Assembly: GCF_021018895.1 (NCBI RefSeq)
Contig: NC_079377.1
Location: 9,368,501-9,432,500, forward strand
Source of the DNA: Seriola aureovittata
Taxonomy: Eukaryota > Chordata > Actinopteri > Carangiformes > Carangidae
Reading direction: 5' to 3'
DNA length: 64,000 nt
Shown in pieces: positions 10,201 through 20,300 of this stretch (the stretch's first letter is position 1; the number at the start of each line of letters is the position of its first letter). Below the pieces are notes generated by a model. That model did not search any database. It saw only the letters and a program-made list of their open reading frames with translations, and was not told the origin of the DNA. Made by a program: the position numbers and the translations under genes.

Positions 10201-11946
10201 GGAGTTTAATAGATTATATTTTGCATCTGCAAGAAAGCATCTCAGAGCAACGCTAACCAGAGTCAAATTCCCTGTATGTACACACATACTTCCAATAAAG
10301 CTGATTCTAATAAAACCATCACTGAATTATTCACCATCACTGAATTATTCCTTTCCATTGCCCATTACACAGCTGTACCCTCACAATACTTTTAAGCAAG
10401 CACGTGGGTGTTGTCCTCACAGGGTACATTTGGTCGGGAGCCTCAAGCGAAGCCAGAGGATGATCGCTACTTGAGAGCAGCCATTCAGGAGTACGACAAC
10501 ATCGCTAAACTGGGCCAGATCATGAGGGAGGGGCCTATCAAGGTGAGACACCTGCATGTCAGATTACCCAGAGAAACGCACACAAATGAACACGTCCACA
10601 GCCAATCTCAGAGGCCTCTCTTTCGTTGGTCATGTACTCTCTCGTTCCATCCTTTCAAAACACATTGGGGGATGAGGTCAGAGGACGGAACCTAAGACCT
10701 CCACGAGTCCTGTGAAGAAAACAAAGAGAGAAACCTCAAAGACTTGAAGATAGGCTGTTGAGACCCAGATGCTTAGATCAGGGGCAAGAATCAATGCTGT
10801 GGATTCTCATTTATGAAGACTCTATGAGACTCTGTTTGATCCTAACTGCTGTCCTGTCAGGGTTCCCTGCTCAAGGTGGTCCTGGATGACTACCTGAGGC
10901 TGAAAAAGCTCTTTGCAGCTCGACTCGTCACCGTATCCACCAGCCAAGGAGATCACTCATCAATCACTGAGGTGGGCTCTGAAAAACGGATTATCAATCT
11001 GCACCCGCGGCTCCTGTCTGACACCGCTGGAGAGTGATCTTGCATTCCTTTGATTTCCCAGTCTGACGTCCTGTCCGCCGCTCTGGTGTGGCACCTCTTC
11101 TTCACTTCTGCTTTCTCTGCTTCCTTGAACCAGACCATGGGTCAAATAGAGTTTTCATTGTTTAGCTGAGGATGAAGTTCACCATAGAGAATTTCCCTGT
11201 TTAGAATCACTGGTAATTTTGCATTAAAAGAGCAGTTTCTACACTATATTTTTCTGAATTGCTTTGATGTGGAAACTCCCACCTTTGCAGTCCTCTCAAA
11301 CAAGTTAATGCTAAGAATTATTGACAACTATTTAAACCAGGTCTGGTGTGGCATCCGTTATTCTCTGCTGATCTATTGTCTCACTACATTTACAAGTTGT
11401 TGTCTTTTACTCCAAGGGATCTACTGTTTTCTCTCCTGAAAGGTTTCCCTCTACTGCTTTACCTCTGTCCAGCCCTTCCTCAAAGCTATTTCTTACAAAT
11501 CTGCTGTATTCCTGTCAACTTGATGCATTGTATAAAAGCTGTTATTCAGCAGCTTCATTCATTCTCATCTCATCAGTTCTTCTCCTCCTCTCCTTCTTCA
11601 TCAGCTGATCCAGAGCGATCTGGACGACGACGAGGACGAGCGTCTGGGCATGGGCGGAGGTCGCGGTACTCTGCGTTTCAAGCACAAGCTTCCTGTGGAG
11701 CTGAAGGGTCCCGAAGGTGTGCACGTGGTCCACGGCAGCACAGGTACCCTCCTGACCTCTGACCTCAACAGCCTGCCAGAGGACGACCAGCGGGCCCTCG
11801 CACATTCTCTGGAGGCACTGAACGCTGACGGGGGGCTTTATTGTGAGCGTAACGCCCGCACAGAGTCGGCCAAGTCCACCCCGATGCACCGCCACAAGGA
11901 CGGGGACACCGTGCCGGAGAGTCCCCTGGAGATCACAGAGTTATGA
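148..11946 (+). CDS. cdh23: cadherin-23, 3' half (EC19 to C-terminus), 25 exons
   Basis: Partial gene running in from the left edge; its 25 exons join in frame to about 1390 codons. Exons: 148-273, 354-557, 713-1171, 1303-1419, 1507-1731, 1899-2068, 2575-2712, 3370-3489, 3785-3962, 5109-5320, 5604-5798, 5942-6055, 6176-6305, 6571-6834, 6921-7082, 7988-8244, 8339-8436, 8628-8748, 8843-8922, 9072-9112, 9256-9316, 10019-10148, 10423-10542, 10861-10971, 11605-11946. Every junction has AG/GT and keeps phase. The product carries serial cadherin repeats closed by DxNDN-type motifs, one transmembrane helix, and a tail ending ITEL. In known biology CDH23 pairs with protocadherin-15 in the hair-cell tip link and binds harmonin through its tail; human loss causes Usher type 1D and DFNB12 deafness. 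The tail (for example SSITELIQ, VELKGPEG and HVVHGSTGTLL) is diagnostic for CDH23 rather than another long cadherin. Human CDH23 has 3354 residues, so roughly 60% of the protein lies outside the window. The small 41-nt and 61-nt exons after the membrane segment fit the vertebrate gene structure. Confidence 0.97.
2083..2103. repeat. (TA)n microsatellite
   Basis: Short TA run in the cdh23 intron 2069-2574, fifteen bases after the donor site. Confidence 0.9.
2140..2209. repeat. imperfect inverted repeat, MITE-like hairpin
   Basis: ACAGGTGTAACTAATAACAT at 2140-2159 is nearly the reverse complement of 2190-2209, and an inner GAGGG/CCCTC pair extends the hairpin. The phrase cacctgtgtttgacaagtc just after it recurs with one change near 19614-19632, so this is probably a copy of an interspersed element extending to about 2290. 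The family was not identified. Confidence 0.55.
2713..3369 (+). other. cdh23: cdh23 intron without recognised elements
   Basis: A 657-bp AT-rich intron between the exon ending KPST and the exon starting GEIYIL. I see no gene, hairpin or simple repeat of note in it. Confidence 0.8.
4038..5060 (+). mobile_element. Tc1/mariner-like transposon relic, internally deleted
   Basis: About 1 kb inside the cdh23 intron 3963-5108, in the same orientation as the gene. It starts with cccacctgtggcaaattgaa-like sequence, typical of the leader of salmonid/teleost Tc1 elements. It has an N-terminal transposase fragment (TRTLPRVGRPTKLS) in one frame. Near 4660-4800 it has a C-terminal fragment with NQSPDLNHIEYLW, which includes the acidic residue of the DDE/D triad, and NLTELGRICQEEWTKLP. 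The catalytic middle is deleted and frames are broken. The right end (ggtctgaatacttttgtaaa, then tttgtcattatgggttattg, then agaatacttcctga) matches the family's terminal region. The left inverted repeat is missing. It is immobile. Confidence 0.88.
5811..5867 (+). repeat. (TG)n microsatellite next to a cdh23 donor site
   Basis: Uninterrupted TG run of 57 bases starting 12 bases after the GT of the donor at 5799, inside a 143-bp intron (5799-5941). It would be transcribed as a UG repeat. Confidence 0.95.
7083..7987 (+). other. cdh23: cdh23 intron, AT-rich with (TA)n tract
   Basis: A 905-bp, strongly AT-rich intron. The only clear structure is a TA microsatellite at about 7253-7296. Small open frames inside it (for example 7487-7786) are low-complexity and not coding. 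Confidence 0.8.
7253..7296. repeat. (TA)n microsatellite
   Basis: TA run with a few interruptions at its right end, in a cdh23 intron. Confidence 0.92.
8147..8922 (+). other. cdh23: cdh23 membrane-adjacent domain and transmembrane helix
   Basis: After EC27 the translation lacks cadherin motifs. Exons ending 8244, 8339-8436 and 8628-8748 encode a segment starting NEIPDLVRENQEDFVNLL, containing three potential N-glycosylation sites (SNITG, NNQTN, and NVSH only if intron 8245-8338 were read through, which I do not propose). It continues through QMIDENKEQLRNLFRKYN. This position and sequence match the membrane-adjacent domain described for CDH23 and PCDH15 (a ferredoxin-like fold). Exon 8843-8922 encodes LVIIILAVLLCFAGILFV, a clear single-pass helix, followed by basic HYRRVHQRKLK, which fits the cytosolic positive-inside rule. 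This is a type I orientation. Confidence 0.88.
9455..9795. repeat. degraded copy of a foldback element
   Basis: The left end has gagtttgacattttgggata. The right end, near 9765-9795, has its inverted counterpart: cagcaagaaatcgaataagc, then gtgtttctcaaaatgtca. The internal part agcacttagccacgaaatat resembles the centre of the fuller copy at about 44895-45475. It lies in the cdh23 intron 9317-10018. Confidence 0.7.
10861..10971 (+). CDS. cdh23: cdh23 cassette exon homologous to mammalian exon 68
   Basis: A 111-nt exon (37 codons, phase 0 at both ends) encodes GSLLKVVLDDYLRLKKLFAA and then RLVTVSTSQGDHSSITE. It aligns from memory with the 35-residue human exon 68 product, which begins GSLLKVVLEDYLRLKKLF. 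In mammals exon 68 is alternatively spliced; isoforms containing it are typical of hair cells, and the insert interrupts the internal harmonin-binding region. Here the flanking exons also join in frame if it is skipped (GPIK followed by LIQSDL), so the cassette arrangement is kept. Two extra residues relative to human lie near the end. Splicing regulation cannot be seen directly. Confidence 0.85.
10972..11604 (+). other. cdh23: last cdh23 intron, after the cassette exon
   Basis: A 633-bp intron between the cassette exon and the terminal exon, with a long CT-rich stretch before the acceptor at 11603-11604. No extra exon was recognised. Confidence 0.75.
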
Positions 11947-13465
11947 CTAGCCGAGGCCTCGCTGGTCTGAGCACAACCATGACTCGTGTGTGTCCTTGTG
12001 CCTCCACACCGCCAGCCTGACAAGGTTAGGGAGGACTGGAGGAGGAGTGTGTGTAGTCTAGGGAACCTCATCAGCCAACCTCAGTGCATCAGTGAGACAG
12101 CCTGCAAGAGGATTTACTCTGGGTTGGTTTGAGTGGATCTTGTGTTGTAAACGGTCCCACTGTTGGTATTCAAGAGAGGGCTTCTTCAAATTTAGGGAAA
12201 TGGAAAATCATAAGTAGGGCACTGGTCTTCAGTGAGACAAAATCAACTGATGTCATTGACTTTCATCCAAAGAGCTGAGTATAAAAGAAAGATTAAGCCT
12301 CCCTATGGGAGAAGCTTGTTGAACCATGACCTTATAATCGTCAACTGTGCCTCATTCTCACTAATCCTGTTGAAGTCATACCTGGACTGCAGACACTCAT
12401 ACAAACACAAATACACACACTCAAGAAAATTAAGCTACACACACTCAGACCAGCGGATGGCCATCAATGGGACACTGAGATAATGACACAATTCCTTATC
12501 GTGTTCTAATATTTTTTCTTTTTGCAAAAACGATGCAATCAATGCTGAAGGAGTGAGGACGGAACAGTCAGACTTTTGTCTTTCAGATATTAGATACATG
12601 TTGGTGTGATATTATAGATGGACTTTAAAATGCAGACAAGAGCACTTCCACTATTTTCCCCAGTGATGCTTAATGAGCGGAGGTTTCACCTTGAAGAAGA
12701 AGGGCCCCTGCGTAATTGTTAAAGTATTGTAGTAGTTTGATGGAAGAATCTTTCTGGATCAATAGCAACATGTCAAAACACTCCCTGTCTAAAGGGCAGC
12801 TCTGAACATTCAGACCTTTGTCCTGCTCTCCATTTTTAGCATGGACTCAGTCATGTACGAGGAGACTCGTCACTGAAATGTTGAATGAAGATGAATGAAC
12901 ATTGTCTCAGACTGGAGCCACGTGAAGAAAAAATGAAACTTTGAATCTTTTATGCGTAATTTGATATTAAAGGCAGTCAAAGAAAGCCTTGGAAATGACT
13001 TATAAATGGAATTTAAAAAAAAAAAAATGAATTATCCTGTTTTTATAGATATAAAGATGGCATTGTGCCCACAGAGACTTTACACTGCCACCTGAGGGAG
13101 TAAAAGAGTCATGCTCAAAATGAGCCATGTTTGCTTTATTTTTTTATTTTATAAAAAAAAATAAAAAATGTGATGGAATCAAAAGATATTTTTGAAGAAA
13201 AATGCTGGCTTCCCAAAATAGGTAGGGAATAATTTTATTTTGGATGTTTGGAGTATGTGTATATTGTGCTATGGTGACATGTCGTTCTGTTTTCCTTTAT
13301 ATGACAACTGACACTGTTTCTGATGAGTGGTGTGTTTTTAAAATTAATTTTTTATATTCCCATTTTGTAAGTTCTTATTTCTTTGTCATTATTATCACCA
13401 GCCCCGAGGTCTGTGTTGGGAAATGTTGTTGGATGATATGTGATAATAAAAGAAATATGCAATGG
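11947..13465 (+). other. cdh23: cdh23 3' untranslated region
   Basis: About 1.5 kb of AT-rich sequence follows the TGA at 11944-11946, with no further conserved frame. An AATAAA occurs within an A-rich run near 13159 and a cleaner one lies at 13445-13450. The second is taken as the main poly(A) signal, because a T/G-poor A-run alone at 13141-13170 could be fortuitous. The extent is inferred. Confidence 0.6.
13445..13450 (+). terminator. cdh23: cdh23 candidate poly(A) signal AATAAA
   Basis: Canonical AATAAA about 1.5 kb after the cdh23 stop codon, on the gene strand. It is the last AATAAA before the end of the oppositely oriented eif3l gene at about 13.9 kb. Confidence 0.55.
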
Positions 13466-13905
13466 CCTCAGTCAGTGGGATGACGGGGAAAGCAGCGAGA
13501 TACAATGCCGCACCAATGCAGCAGAGTAAAGGAGCCTGGCAGACACTAAGAAAAGTCTGGATTCTCAGAAAACTTAATGACTCATGGCACCAGTAATTGT
13601 CTCCCTATGACAATTACAATGACTTGTTCTAGGCTGACTTCTCATGTACTCACAGGTCCAACATTTACAGACAATTCCAGACACAGACTCCAATAATAAT
13701 GTGCCCAAAGTACATTGAATCGTGATGACTTTGCAGAAAAAAACACCATCTTAACATGTCTACACGTGTCATTTCCCTTTACTATAAATGTAAAATTCAG
13801 TGTGTCAAAACTTAGCATATGAGGCAGTGTAGGGTCTTGGCAAATACTGCTGTTTAGTGGTTGTTAAGAGTAACTGCGGAGGAACAAAAAAAACAATCAT
13901 GGGTT
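13466..13905. other. short intergenic gap between converging cdh23 and eif3l
   Basis: Roughly 440 bp separate the candidate poly(A) sites of cdh23 (plus strand) and eif3l (minus strand). I see no gene or repeat in it. Confidence 0.7.
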
Positions 13906-13925
13906 TTAGCATACCACTCCATCCT

Positions 13926-13931
13926 TTTATT
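13926..13931 (-). terminator. eif3l: eif3l poly(A) signal (AATAAA on minus strand)
   Basis: TTTATT on the plus strand reads AATAAA on the minus strand, 104 bases after the eif3l stop codon. This gives a short 3' UTR, typical of a housekeeping gene. Confidence 0.7.
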
Positions 13932-14034
13932 GTTACCATGTTATATAGAAAAGTTTTCATCAATAATAGTTGTCAAAATGCTCAAAAGAGACTCAGGGTG
14001 CAGAGGACTCGGAGCTCTTCTTCACTGCTGGTGG

Positions 14035-17000
14035 TCAGACTGCTCGGGTCGTGGTGCTTGCTGCTGCCGCAGTTGTGCCAGTGGCGGGCATTTTCTTCAG
14101 TGTCCTGTTCAGCTGTAGAGAGACAGGCAACAATTTTTTTCAGTCTTTGACAGGCAGCCTTATGACAAAGAAATGATTTAAGAAGAAGGGTAGCGATAGA
14201 ACTAACCACTGGCCATATATTTTTTCTACATCAATGTCAGTAACAATACATGGCTTTAAAAATCAAATCTTTTTTTCTGAAATAAAATTTAATGCAAAAT
14301 GTATTAATTCATTAACAAAAAAAACTTCTAATTTCTTAAAACTAAAAGCAATTTCAAATTCCTGTACTCTTCCATTGTACCCAAAAGCAAAACTGATCAC
14401 TACTCACCTCCTCAAACTTGTGAATCTGTCTGATGAAAAAGTCTCCATACCGGCGAGCAACTTTAGTGTCAGCAATGTGGATCATGTCCTGTGGAAGTGT
14501 TACAGAAAAATACAGAACTACTTAAAACAACATGCGTGAGCCATATAACCCCCTTATATTATTTACATACAACATGTGCAGTGTTTCAGGACCGCATGGT
14601 CCATCTGTTCCCTATTTATACTGTGTGACAATATAGAAAAGTCAAAGACATGTTTATTGAACACACCTTGTCAATGTAGAAGTCAACCTCAGACGCAGAC
14701 TGGAACTCTCCATCCAGAGCTGAGATGCCGCTGGTCCACACCAGGTTCTTCATTTTGTGTTTGAAGACGAGAAGCTGAATACGGAACTCCTGCTCAGTCA
14801 TGTCCAGGAATCCCGCCAGCTTGGCTACTGGCATGGTGGTGTACAGTTTCAAGAAGCTGGAAGACACATTGGGATTTAGAGGACATGTAAAGACATCCTG
14901 CTACCACATACAAGTCAATGGGCTTCTAAAAATAAGTGTTTCTGAAGGGCCAGATGGGTGGAAAAAACAAAAGATGTCCTACACCACTGCATCCAAAATT
15001 TCATTGTTTTTAGTTTTAATACCACTCAGTACAGGTATATTAACAATTCCACACACTCACTCACACACACAAGATAATAGTATGCTCTACCTGCGGATGG
15101 TGGAGAGCTGGGCCTGCTGCTGTACCTCCTCAGCAAAGACCTTCAGCTGCTGCTGGAAAGGTTCTTTGTGGTAGTTGGGGTGGACGTTGTCGTAGTTTGG
15201 CACCACAGGTGACAAGAACTTCGGACAGGCAAAGCTGAACAGTTCCTCAAAGACCTGCAGGTCTCTGATACGGAAAAGAGTTCACTTCATTAAAGGCGGT
15301 ACTGCTGCTGCGCGCCACATGTAGGATGTGCAAAAATACCGCTACTAATTCCCCAAAACCTCAATTGAGTTAAATCTGGCCAAGCACTCAGACCCCACAA
15401 TCAAATAGACACATTTTGTCCTTTGTACCTTACAGCATAACAGTAAAACATTTTATTTCTGTAATTTATGTTAATCTTGACAAGACAGAAAAGACAAAGG
15501 AGATTTTCTCTCTGTTGTTGGTCTTGTAAGAGCTAAAGGATTACACAAGAAATAACATGAATCTCCAAAAAGAGGCTGGACATCAAATACATTTGCTCCA
15601 GTGTAATGTCATGAATCTCTTTCTTACCCTTTCTGCATTCGCAGCATCTTGTCTCCGTACTTCTCCCTCAGCTGGGTGTGAATGCTCTCATCAATGCGCA
15701 TCGGGTACATGGTGAGAGCGATGGCTAGCAGACCATGCATCTGCTCATTTTGTTTGTTAATCTACAAATAAATACAAATATAAAGACACTAATTGACTCT
15801 TCAGATATGTCAGCTTTCAAAAAGGCACCTTTTGAAAGTGAAACCAAGATGAGCACAGAGGTGTATAATTATCAACTAAGATAGATGTCTCCTAAAACTT
15901 TACAGATACTTAAAAGAAAAATTGTATAAAAACAATTACAAAAACTGAATGAAATAATGAATACATACATCACTGGATTTTAGAGGCAAATAAACAACCC
16001 TGGTTTTCAGACACCATTAGATGTCAACAGCAAGAACAACTTGATAGTTTCAAGTTCTTTAAGGGGGATGAGGGGGATAAGTGGAATAACGGATAACTTA
16101 AGCTAACAACTACACTGTTATCTAATAAGCACTGCTCTGACTGACCATCTCATATTTATACGTTGACCTCTGGAACATGTTTCTCGTCCTCTGGATGTAG
16201 AGCAGGATGTTGGCAAAGACTCGAATGGCATCCTGGTAGCGCCTCATCATCAGGTAGGCAAAACCCACATAGTAATAGGTGGTGATCTGGCACTCGGGTA
16301 CACGGGAGTACATACTCTGAAAGACCGGAAACAAAATAGATAAAGGAGCGTGGACTAGACAGTATAAAAAAACAAGAAGATGTGGTCTAAAACCAATGGA
16401 ATATAGCTTTAAAAAAAAATACTGAAAAAACAGAGAAAAAGTAGTATCATCACCAGTAGTACAAAGGCATGTTCCTCTATACATTAGATCTTACCTTCTT
16501 GTTGAGCTCAATGTTCTCTAGGACTTTGATGGCTTGGTAATAATCACCAAGCAGAGAGTGAAGCCTCAGGAGCCCCACCAAGCTGAAGTAACCCAACATC
16601 TTGTACAGGGAGTGACGCCCATATTCTCCAGCCACACTCTCTGGGTCTCCTGCAGCACGCCAACAAATATACAGATTATACATATGTTAGCTGCCTCACA
16701 TAATGAATACACTGAAGTTAATTTCAATGTACTCAGTTGAAGTTACTTAAACACTAGAAAAGGACCAAACTAATACAACTACAGTTTTACAGAACTATAC
16801 ATCTACAGAGAACCTAAACTGCACCTTACTGTTGTAACTTTAACAAGGTCTAGGGTCTATTAATTTAAATAATTCTGCAAGACAACAAATATCTCCAAAG
16901 ATTTCTTCTTTACCTCCGCTGGTGTACACCTCAAGCTGGCGGTTGATGTTGCTCTTATCCACCAGGGAGTGGAGAACGTTGAGGACGCTGTGGACGTTCC

Positions 17001-18965
17001 AGATCTTTGGGTTGTTCCTCAGGAATTCGATCTCCTCCTCTGACTTCTTGGCTGTCTTACAGCGGTACTGACTGAAAGACTGGAACTGAAGAGGGGTATC
17101 TGGGTTAATCGCATGTAAACATACTTTCTACGGGATGCTAGATAGGAGTGATGTTAGCCAGACAGGCCATGTCGAAAAAAGCCAGAGGGAAAACTTCCCT
17201 CAAAATGGCTTTTATTCTATCACCGACTTTTACATGTTTGTCCATTTGTTATGGGCAAGTCTTGTTAAATGAGGATACATAAAGAATATAATTTACTATA
17301 CCTGGTAGATGAACTCATCAATTATGTCCCAGAGCCACTGGTTTGGCAGCTCCAAGGGGGCTGGGCCATCAGCATCTGTTTACAATCACAAACATTCTCC
17401 TGTGACTCATCTTTCATCAATTGTTACGTTACACTTAATGTGAGAAATATTCTTGAAACTTACTGAGAATGTAGTTGAAGAGGTTGCAGTAATTGTAGTA
17501 CGACTCAAACCTCTGGTCCAGAGTTGGCCCGCCCTAATTATCAAGAAAACAATACTTAGAACAAAATCCTGGAAAGGTTTTCGCAGGTTTCTCAGAAATA
17601 AAAGAGGAGGTCGATAACAGTTTATACTGAGCAGTTACTCACGCTGACTTTAGCGTAGATGTGTCTGTAGTACAGCTCCTTATAAAGGATGAGGAACACA
17701 GCATCTGTTAGAGATGAGAGGCAAACAACAACATGAAACATTTCCAATGCTGAACCACACAGGGATGACCTCATTTATCAGTAGACTGCAAAGCCTGTTT
17801 GAAAGAATAACACAGGTTTGTCAATTAATGCAACTGTAAACACAACAACATAATCGAAATCCACATTATTCTCTTGCCTTTAGTCTGATTGTACAATGAC
17901 ATGTACAAGTATCAGCTAATAACAGTGGAAACATTGGATGAACGTATATTTCATTTATCACAAGAAAAAGTTCAAGAATGACAAAATTTCTACACTGAAA
18001 AACAAACGATGGTGTTAGCTGCAGAAAAAACAGACAGAGGATTCACTCACCGTTGCCAACAAGTGATGCGATGCCCTCAGCCTCTGGCCATGGAGATGTC
18101 TTAAAGAAACGGTCAGTCAACTTGTTCCAGCTGAACCAGAACAAAATAGAAAAGGTAAGATACTCACCACACTAACATACAGATCTAATGTATCTGCTAA
18201 AAGAGGCAACAGCATCACAGTTTGGGGGGTGGGGGTGGTGTTACCTATTCTCATAGACGTCCTGAATCTCATAGATCTTCTGCTCAATGCTCTCGCTGGA
18301 GACACGGTTGGACTGCAGTTCATAAACTTTCTGATCGATCAAGTCAGAGATGGTTTTGTGGAAATACTGCAGGAAGTTCTTGATCACCTCTGGAATGACG
18401 TGGTAGGTCTGCTGCTCATACTGCCTCTCATAGGCCAGGTCGGCTTTAGGATCACCTGCAGGGAGATGGGAGAGTGAGGATGTGACACTGACCCACTGTA
18501 ACAAGAAAAGTTTATACATGAATGTTGACATCATGCATTAAGATAAATGAAGATAAATAGATGTTTGTACTAACCGGTGTGCAGGTCGTAATCGTAAGGA
18601 TCGTACTGCGAGGAAACAGAACAGTTAGACATTTTTTTTACTAATGCAAAGATAACATCTGTTTGTCAGTCAGGCAGTCATCAATTACATTGCCTACTTT
18701 GTCTAAAACGGTATCCTCTACCTAACAAGGAAACAAAACATTACAGATGCTGTGGTTTATTGGTTGCACCCTCTTCAGAAACGACAATCATTTTTATCAT
18801 GCTAGCTCATCCCAAGCTACTGTTATGCCGGTTGACTTAAGCTAGCTATGCAGCTAACTGGCTAACCGGCTACCGCTAGCCAGCGTGTCACTATTATCAT
18901 TAAAATGCTCAAATGTCTGCAAGAAAATTATGTATACTGACCTCTTCTTCGTCGTGGTATGACAT
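14035..18965 (-). CDS. eif3l: eukaryotic translation initiation factor 3 subunit L, complete
   Basis: Fifteen coding exons on the minus strand join in frame to 568 residues (human EIF3L has 564). In transcript order they are 18942-18965, 18575-18605, 18245-18455, 18051-18130, 17643-17704, 17464-17533, 17302-17375, 16914-17085, 16495-16649, 16146-16316, 15628-15761, 15091-15264, 14667-14856, 14408-14488, 14035-14112. All introns are GT..AG on the minus strand. The start codon at 18963-18965 gives MSYHDEEE, which fits the family start MSYxxD. Diagnostic stretches include [50 protein letters not shown] and [19 protein letters not shown]. The protein is a core/peripheral subunit of eIF3, which organises the 43S pre-initiation complex on the 40S ribosome in the cytosol; eIF3L pairs with eIF3K. 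The body is near-identical to human from memory; the last residues differ, ending in an Ala/Thr-rich tail. Confidence 0.98.
14408..15761 (-). other. eif3l: eIF3L PCI-domain region
   Basis: Exons 15628-15761, 15091-15264, 14667-14856 and 14408-14488 (about residues 351-543) cover the C-terminal helical and winged-helix region known as PCI in eIF3, proteasome lid and COP9 subunits. Visible conserved parts include [56 protein letters not shown] and [22 protein letters not shown] subunits contact each other to form the eIF3 core. The upstream exons (16146-17085) encode helical, TPR-like repeats. Confidence 0.85.
18800..18900. repeat. GCTAGC/GCTAAC-rich stretch in eif3l intron 1
   Basis: Several near-repeats of GCTAGC and GCTAAC lie within 100 bp, and one more (gctagctaacg) sits just upstream of the start codon at 19026-19036. 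It looks like a degenerate simple repeat. No function is claimed. Confidence 0.5.
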
Positions 18966-19059
18966 GATGCTACTTATTAGTCCAAGTACGTAGATACCGG
19001 GGCGAAACAGGAGAAAGTGTGTTCTGCTAGCTAACGCAGCTAAACCACGCAGCTGGTAC

Positions 19060-19145
19060 TGGAGAGACGACAGGGAACGGAAGGAACAAGCTGTGACGTA
19101 CGAGTGAAACACAGCAGCATTGAAGCATTGTGGGAAATTGAGTGT
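19060..19145 (-). promoter_or_regulatory. eif3l: eif3l core promoter with ZNF143-like and CRE-like sites
   Basis: About 100-180 bases before the eif3l start codon, the minus strand reads CAATTTCCCACAATGC (19125-19140). This resembles the ZNF143/STAF element built on TTCCCANNATGC, common in housekeeping promoters. A TGACGTAC (19094-19101) resembles a CRE half site. Downstream of these the minus strand has a pyrimidine stretch, CCTTCCGTTCCCTGTC, that could be a TOP-like start. No TATA box was seen. The transcription start is not known from sequence. Confidence 0.55.
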
Positions 19146-20300
19146 TTGTGATAAATTTGGTCGAACGACAGTTGAAGAAGCCTTCCCTTTTTTAATCAAC
19201 CATATTTTCGACTGATGTGTTTGCTTGATGAGCATCACCTGTTTTTCTTTTCTTCCCTGTCAAATAACTGCCCTTATACTTGACATGTCATTTTGCTTTT
19301 TAAGTCTTGCTAAACTGTCTCCAGCTGTCAACTCACAGTTTTCTGCAGCAGATATTTTGGCTTGTCGAAACATTTGAAACTAATTACATTAATAAAACAT
19401 TTTGGCTTGTCATGGCAGGAAAATCAACACTGTTGTAAACATTAATTGCTCTGCTCCTGTAAGCCAAGCCAGTGAGGTCACATGCACAGTACAAGCGCCT
19501 TGAAATGTGTACACCTGTCAAAATGTCTGCCGTGAAAAGGGTCAGTTATGGCTTCATTTAGCAATTGAGTATAAAGAGTTAATAATGTTAATAAGTTAAT
19601 AGCCTTATCAGTTACACCTGGGTTTGACAAGTCACATTTTGGGACCCATCATGAATCATAAATCAACATCATCGTTAGTCTTACTTATTTATTTCTTACT
19701 GTCTTTGCTGCCTTTGAATTTAAACATAAAAATGTGCGATTATTAGCCCACAAATGGGACAGTGATTTAAATTATCACTGCTTTATAAAACAGTGATCAA
19801 ATCACTGATTGGCTGATTTGAATTATATAAACAAAACAAAGTGTGATTCGTGCAGCTTGCAGAATATAAAAGTAAATGGCAAACAGTTTACAGTATCCAC
19901 GGTGATGATTATACAATATGCAAGGTTAAGTGGGCTGTGAGAACTTGTAACTACTCGTATATACCATTAGGTGGCGTTAAAGTCACAAGGTGTATTAATG
20001 AAGAAGGTTCAGATGGCCACAGGCTTGTCAAAGCTAAGTATGTAAAAAGATTAATGTGTGTATATTGACCATGTCTCATCCTCCAGCTTCAATGTTGATC
20101 ATAATCGTTTAATACTCGGAAATGGTTTGGCGTCCACTGCTTTGCGTGCAGTGTGATATTTAAACCAGTCAACAGGACAGACTGCTATATTATATGTGCT
20201 TTAGAATCTATAGACCAGATTGTATCGCATGTTTGTGTATTGTGTTCACTTAATGGGCGTTGGATAACTGTCCTAGACAAAGGGACAGAGATTGAATCGA
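19146..20300. other. intergenic region between divergent eif3l and smoc2
   Basis: About 1.2 kb of AT-rich DNA with no coding signal. A fragment at about 19600-19640 (cacctgggtttgacaagtca) matches the repeat near 2203-2221. A small open frame at 19850-20068 has no recognisable similarity and no supporting context. Confidence 0.65.

Larger units (their letters stand above)
8911..11946 (+). other. cdh23: cdh23 cytoplasmic tail with C-terminal PDZ ligand
   Basis: The tail is encoded by the end of exon 8843-8922 and by exons 9072-9112, 9256-9316, 10019-10148, 10423-10542, 10861-10971 and 11605-11946. It contains NPVWLDPFCRNLELAAQA and an acidic patch (ADHEDDLPEN), then EYDNIAKLGQIMREGPIK, the optional cassette, and a strongly acidic DLDDDEDE. 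It ends PLEITEL, a class I PDZ ligand. In mammals this tail binds harmonin (USH1C) both at the extreme C-terminus and internally. The last coding exon runs without interruption from LIQSDL to the stop at 11944-11946. Confidence 0.93.

Noticed and set aside
16122..16484. 120-codon minus-strand frame as a separate gene
   Set aside because: It is eif3l exon 16146-16316 plus intron read-through.
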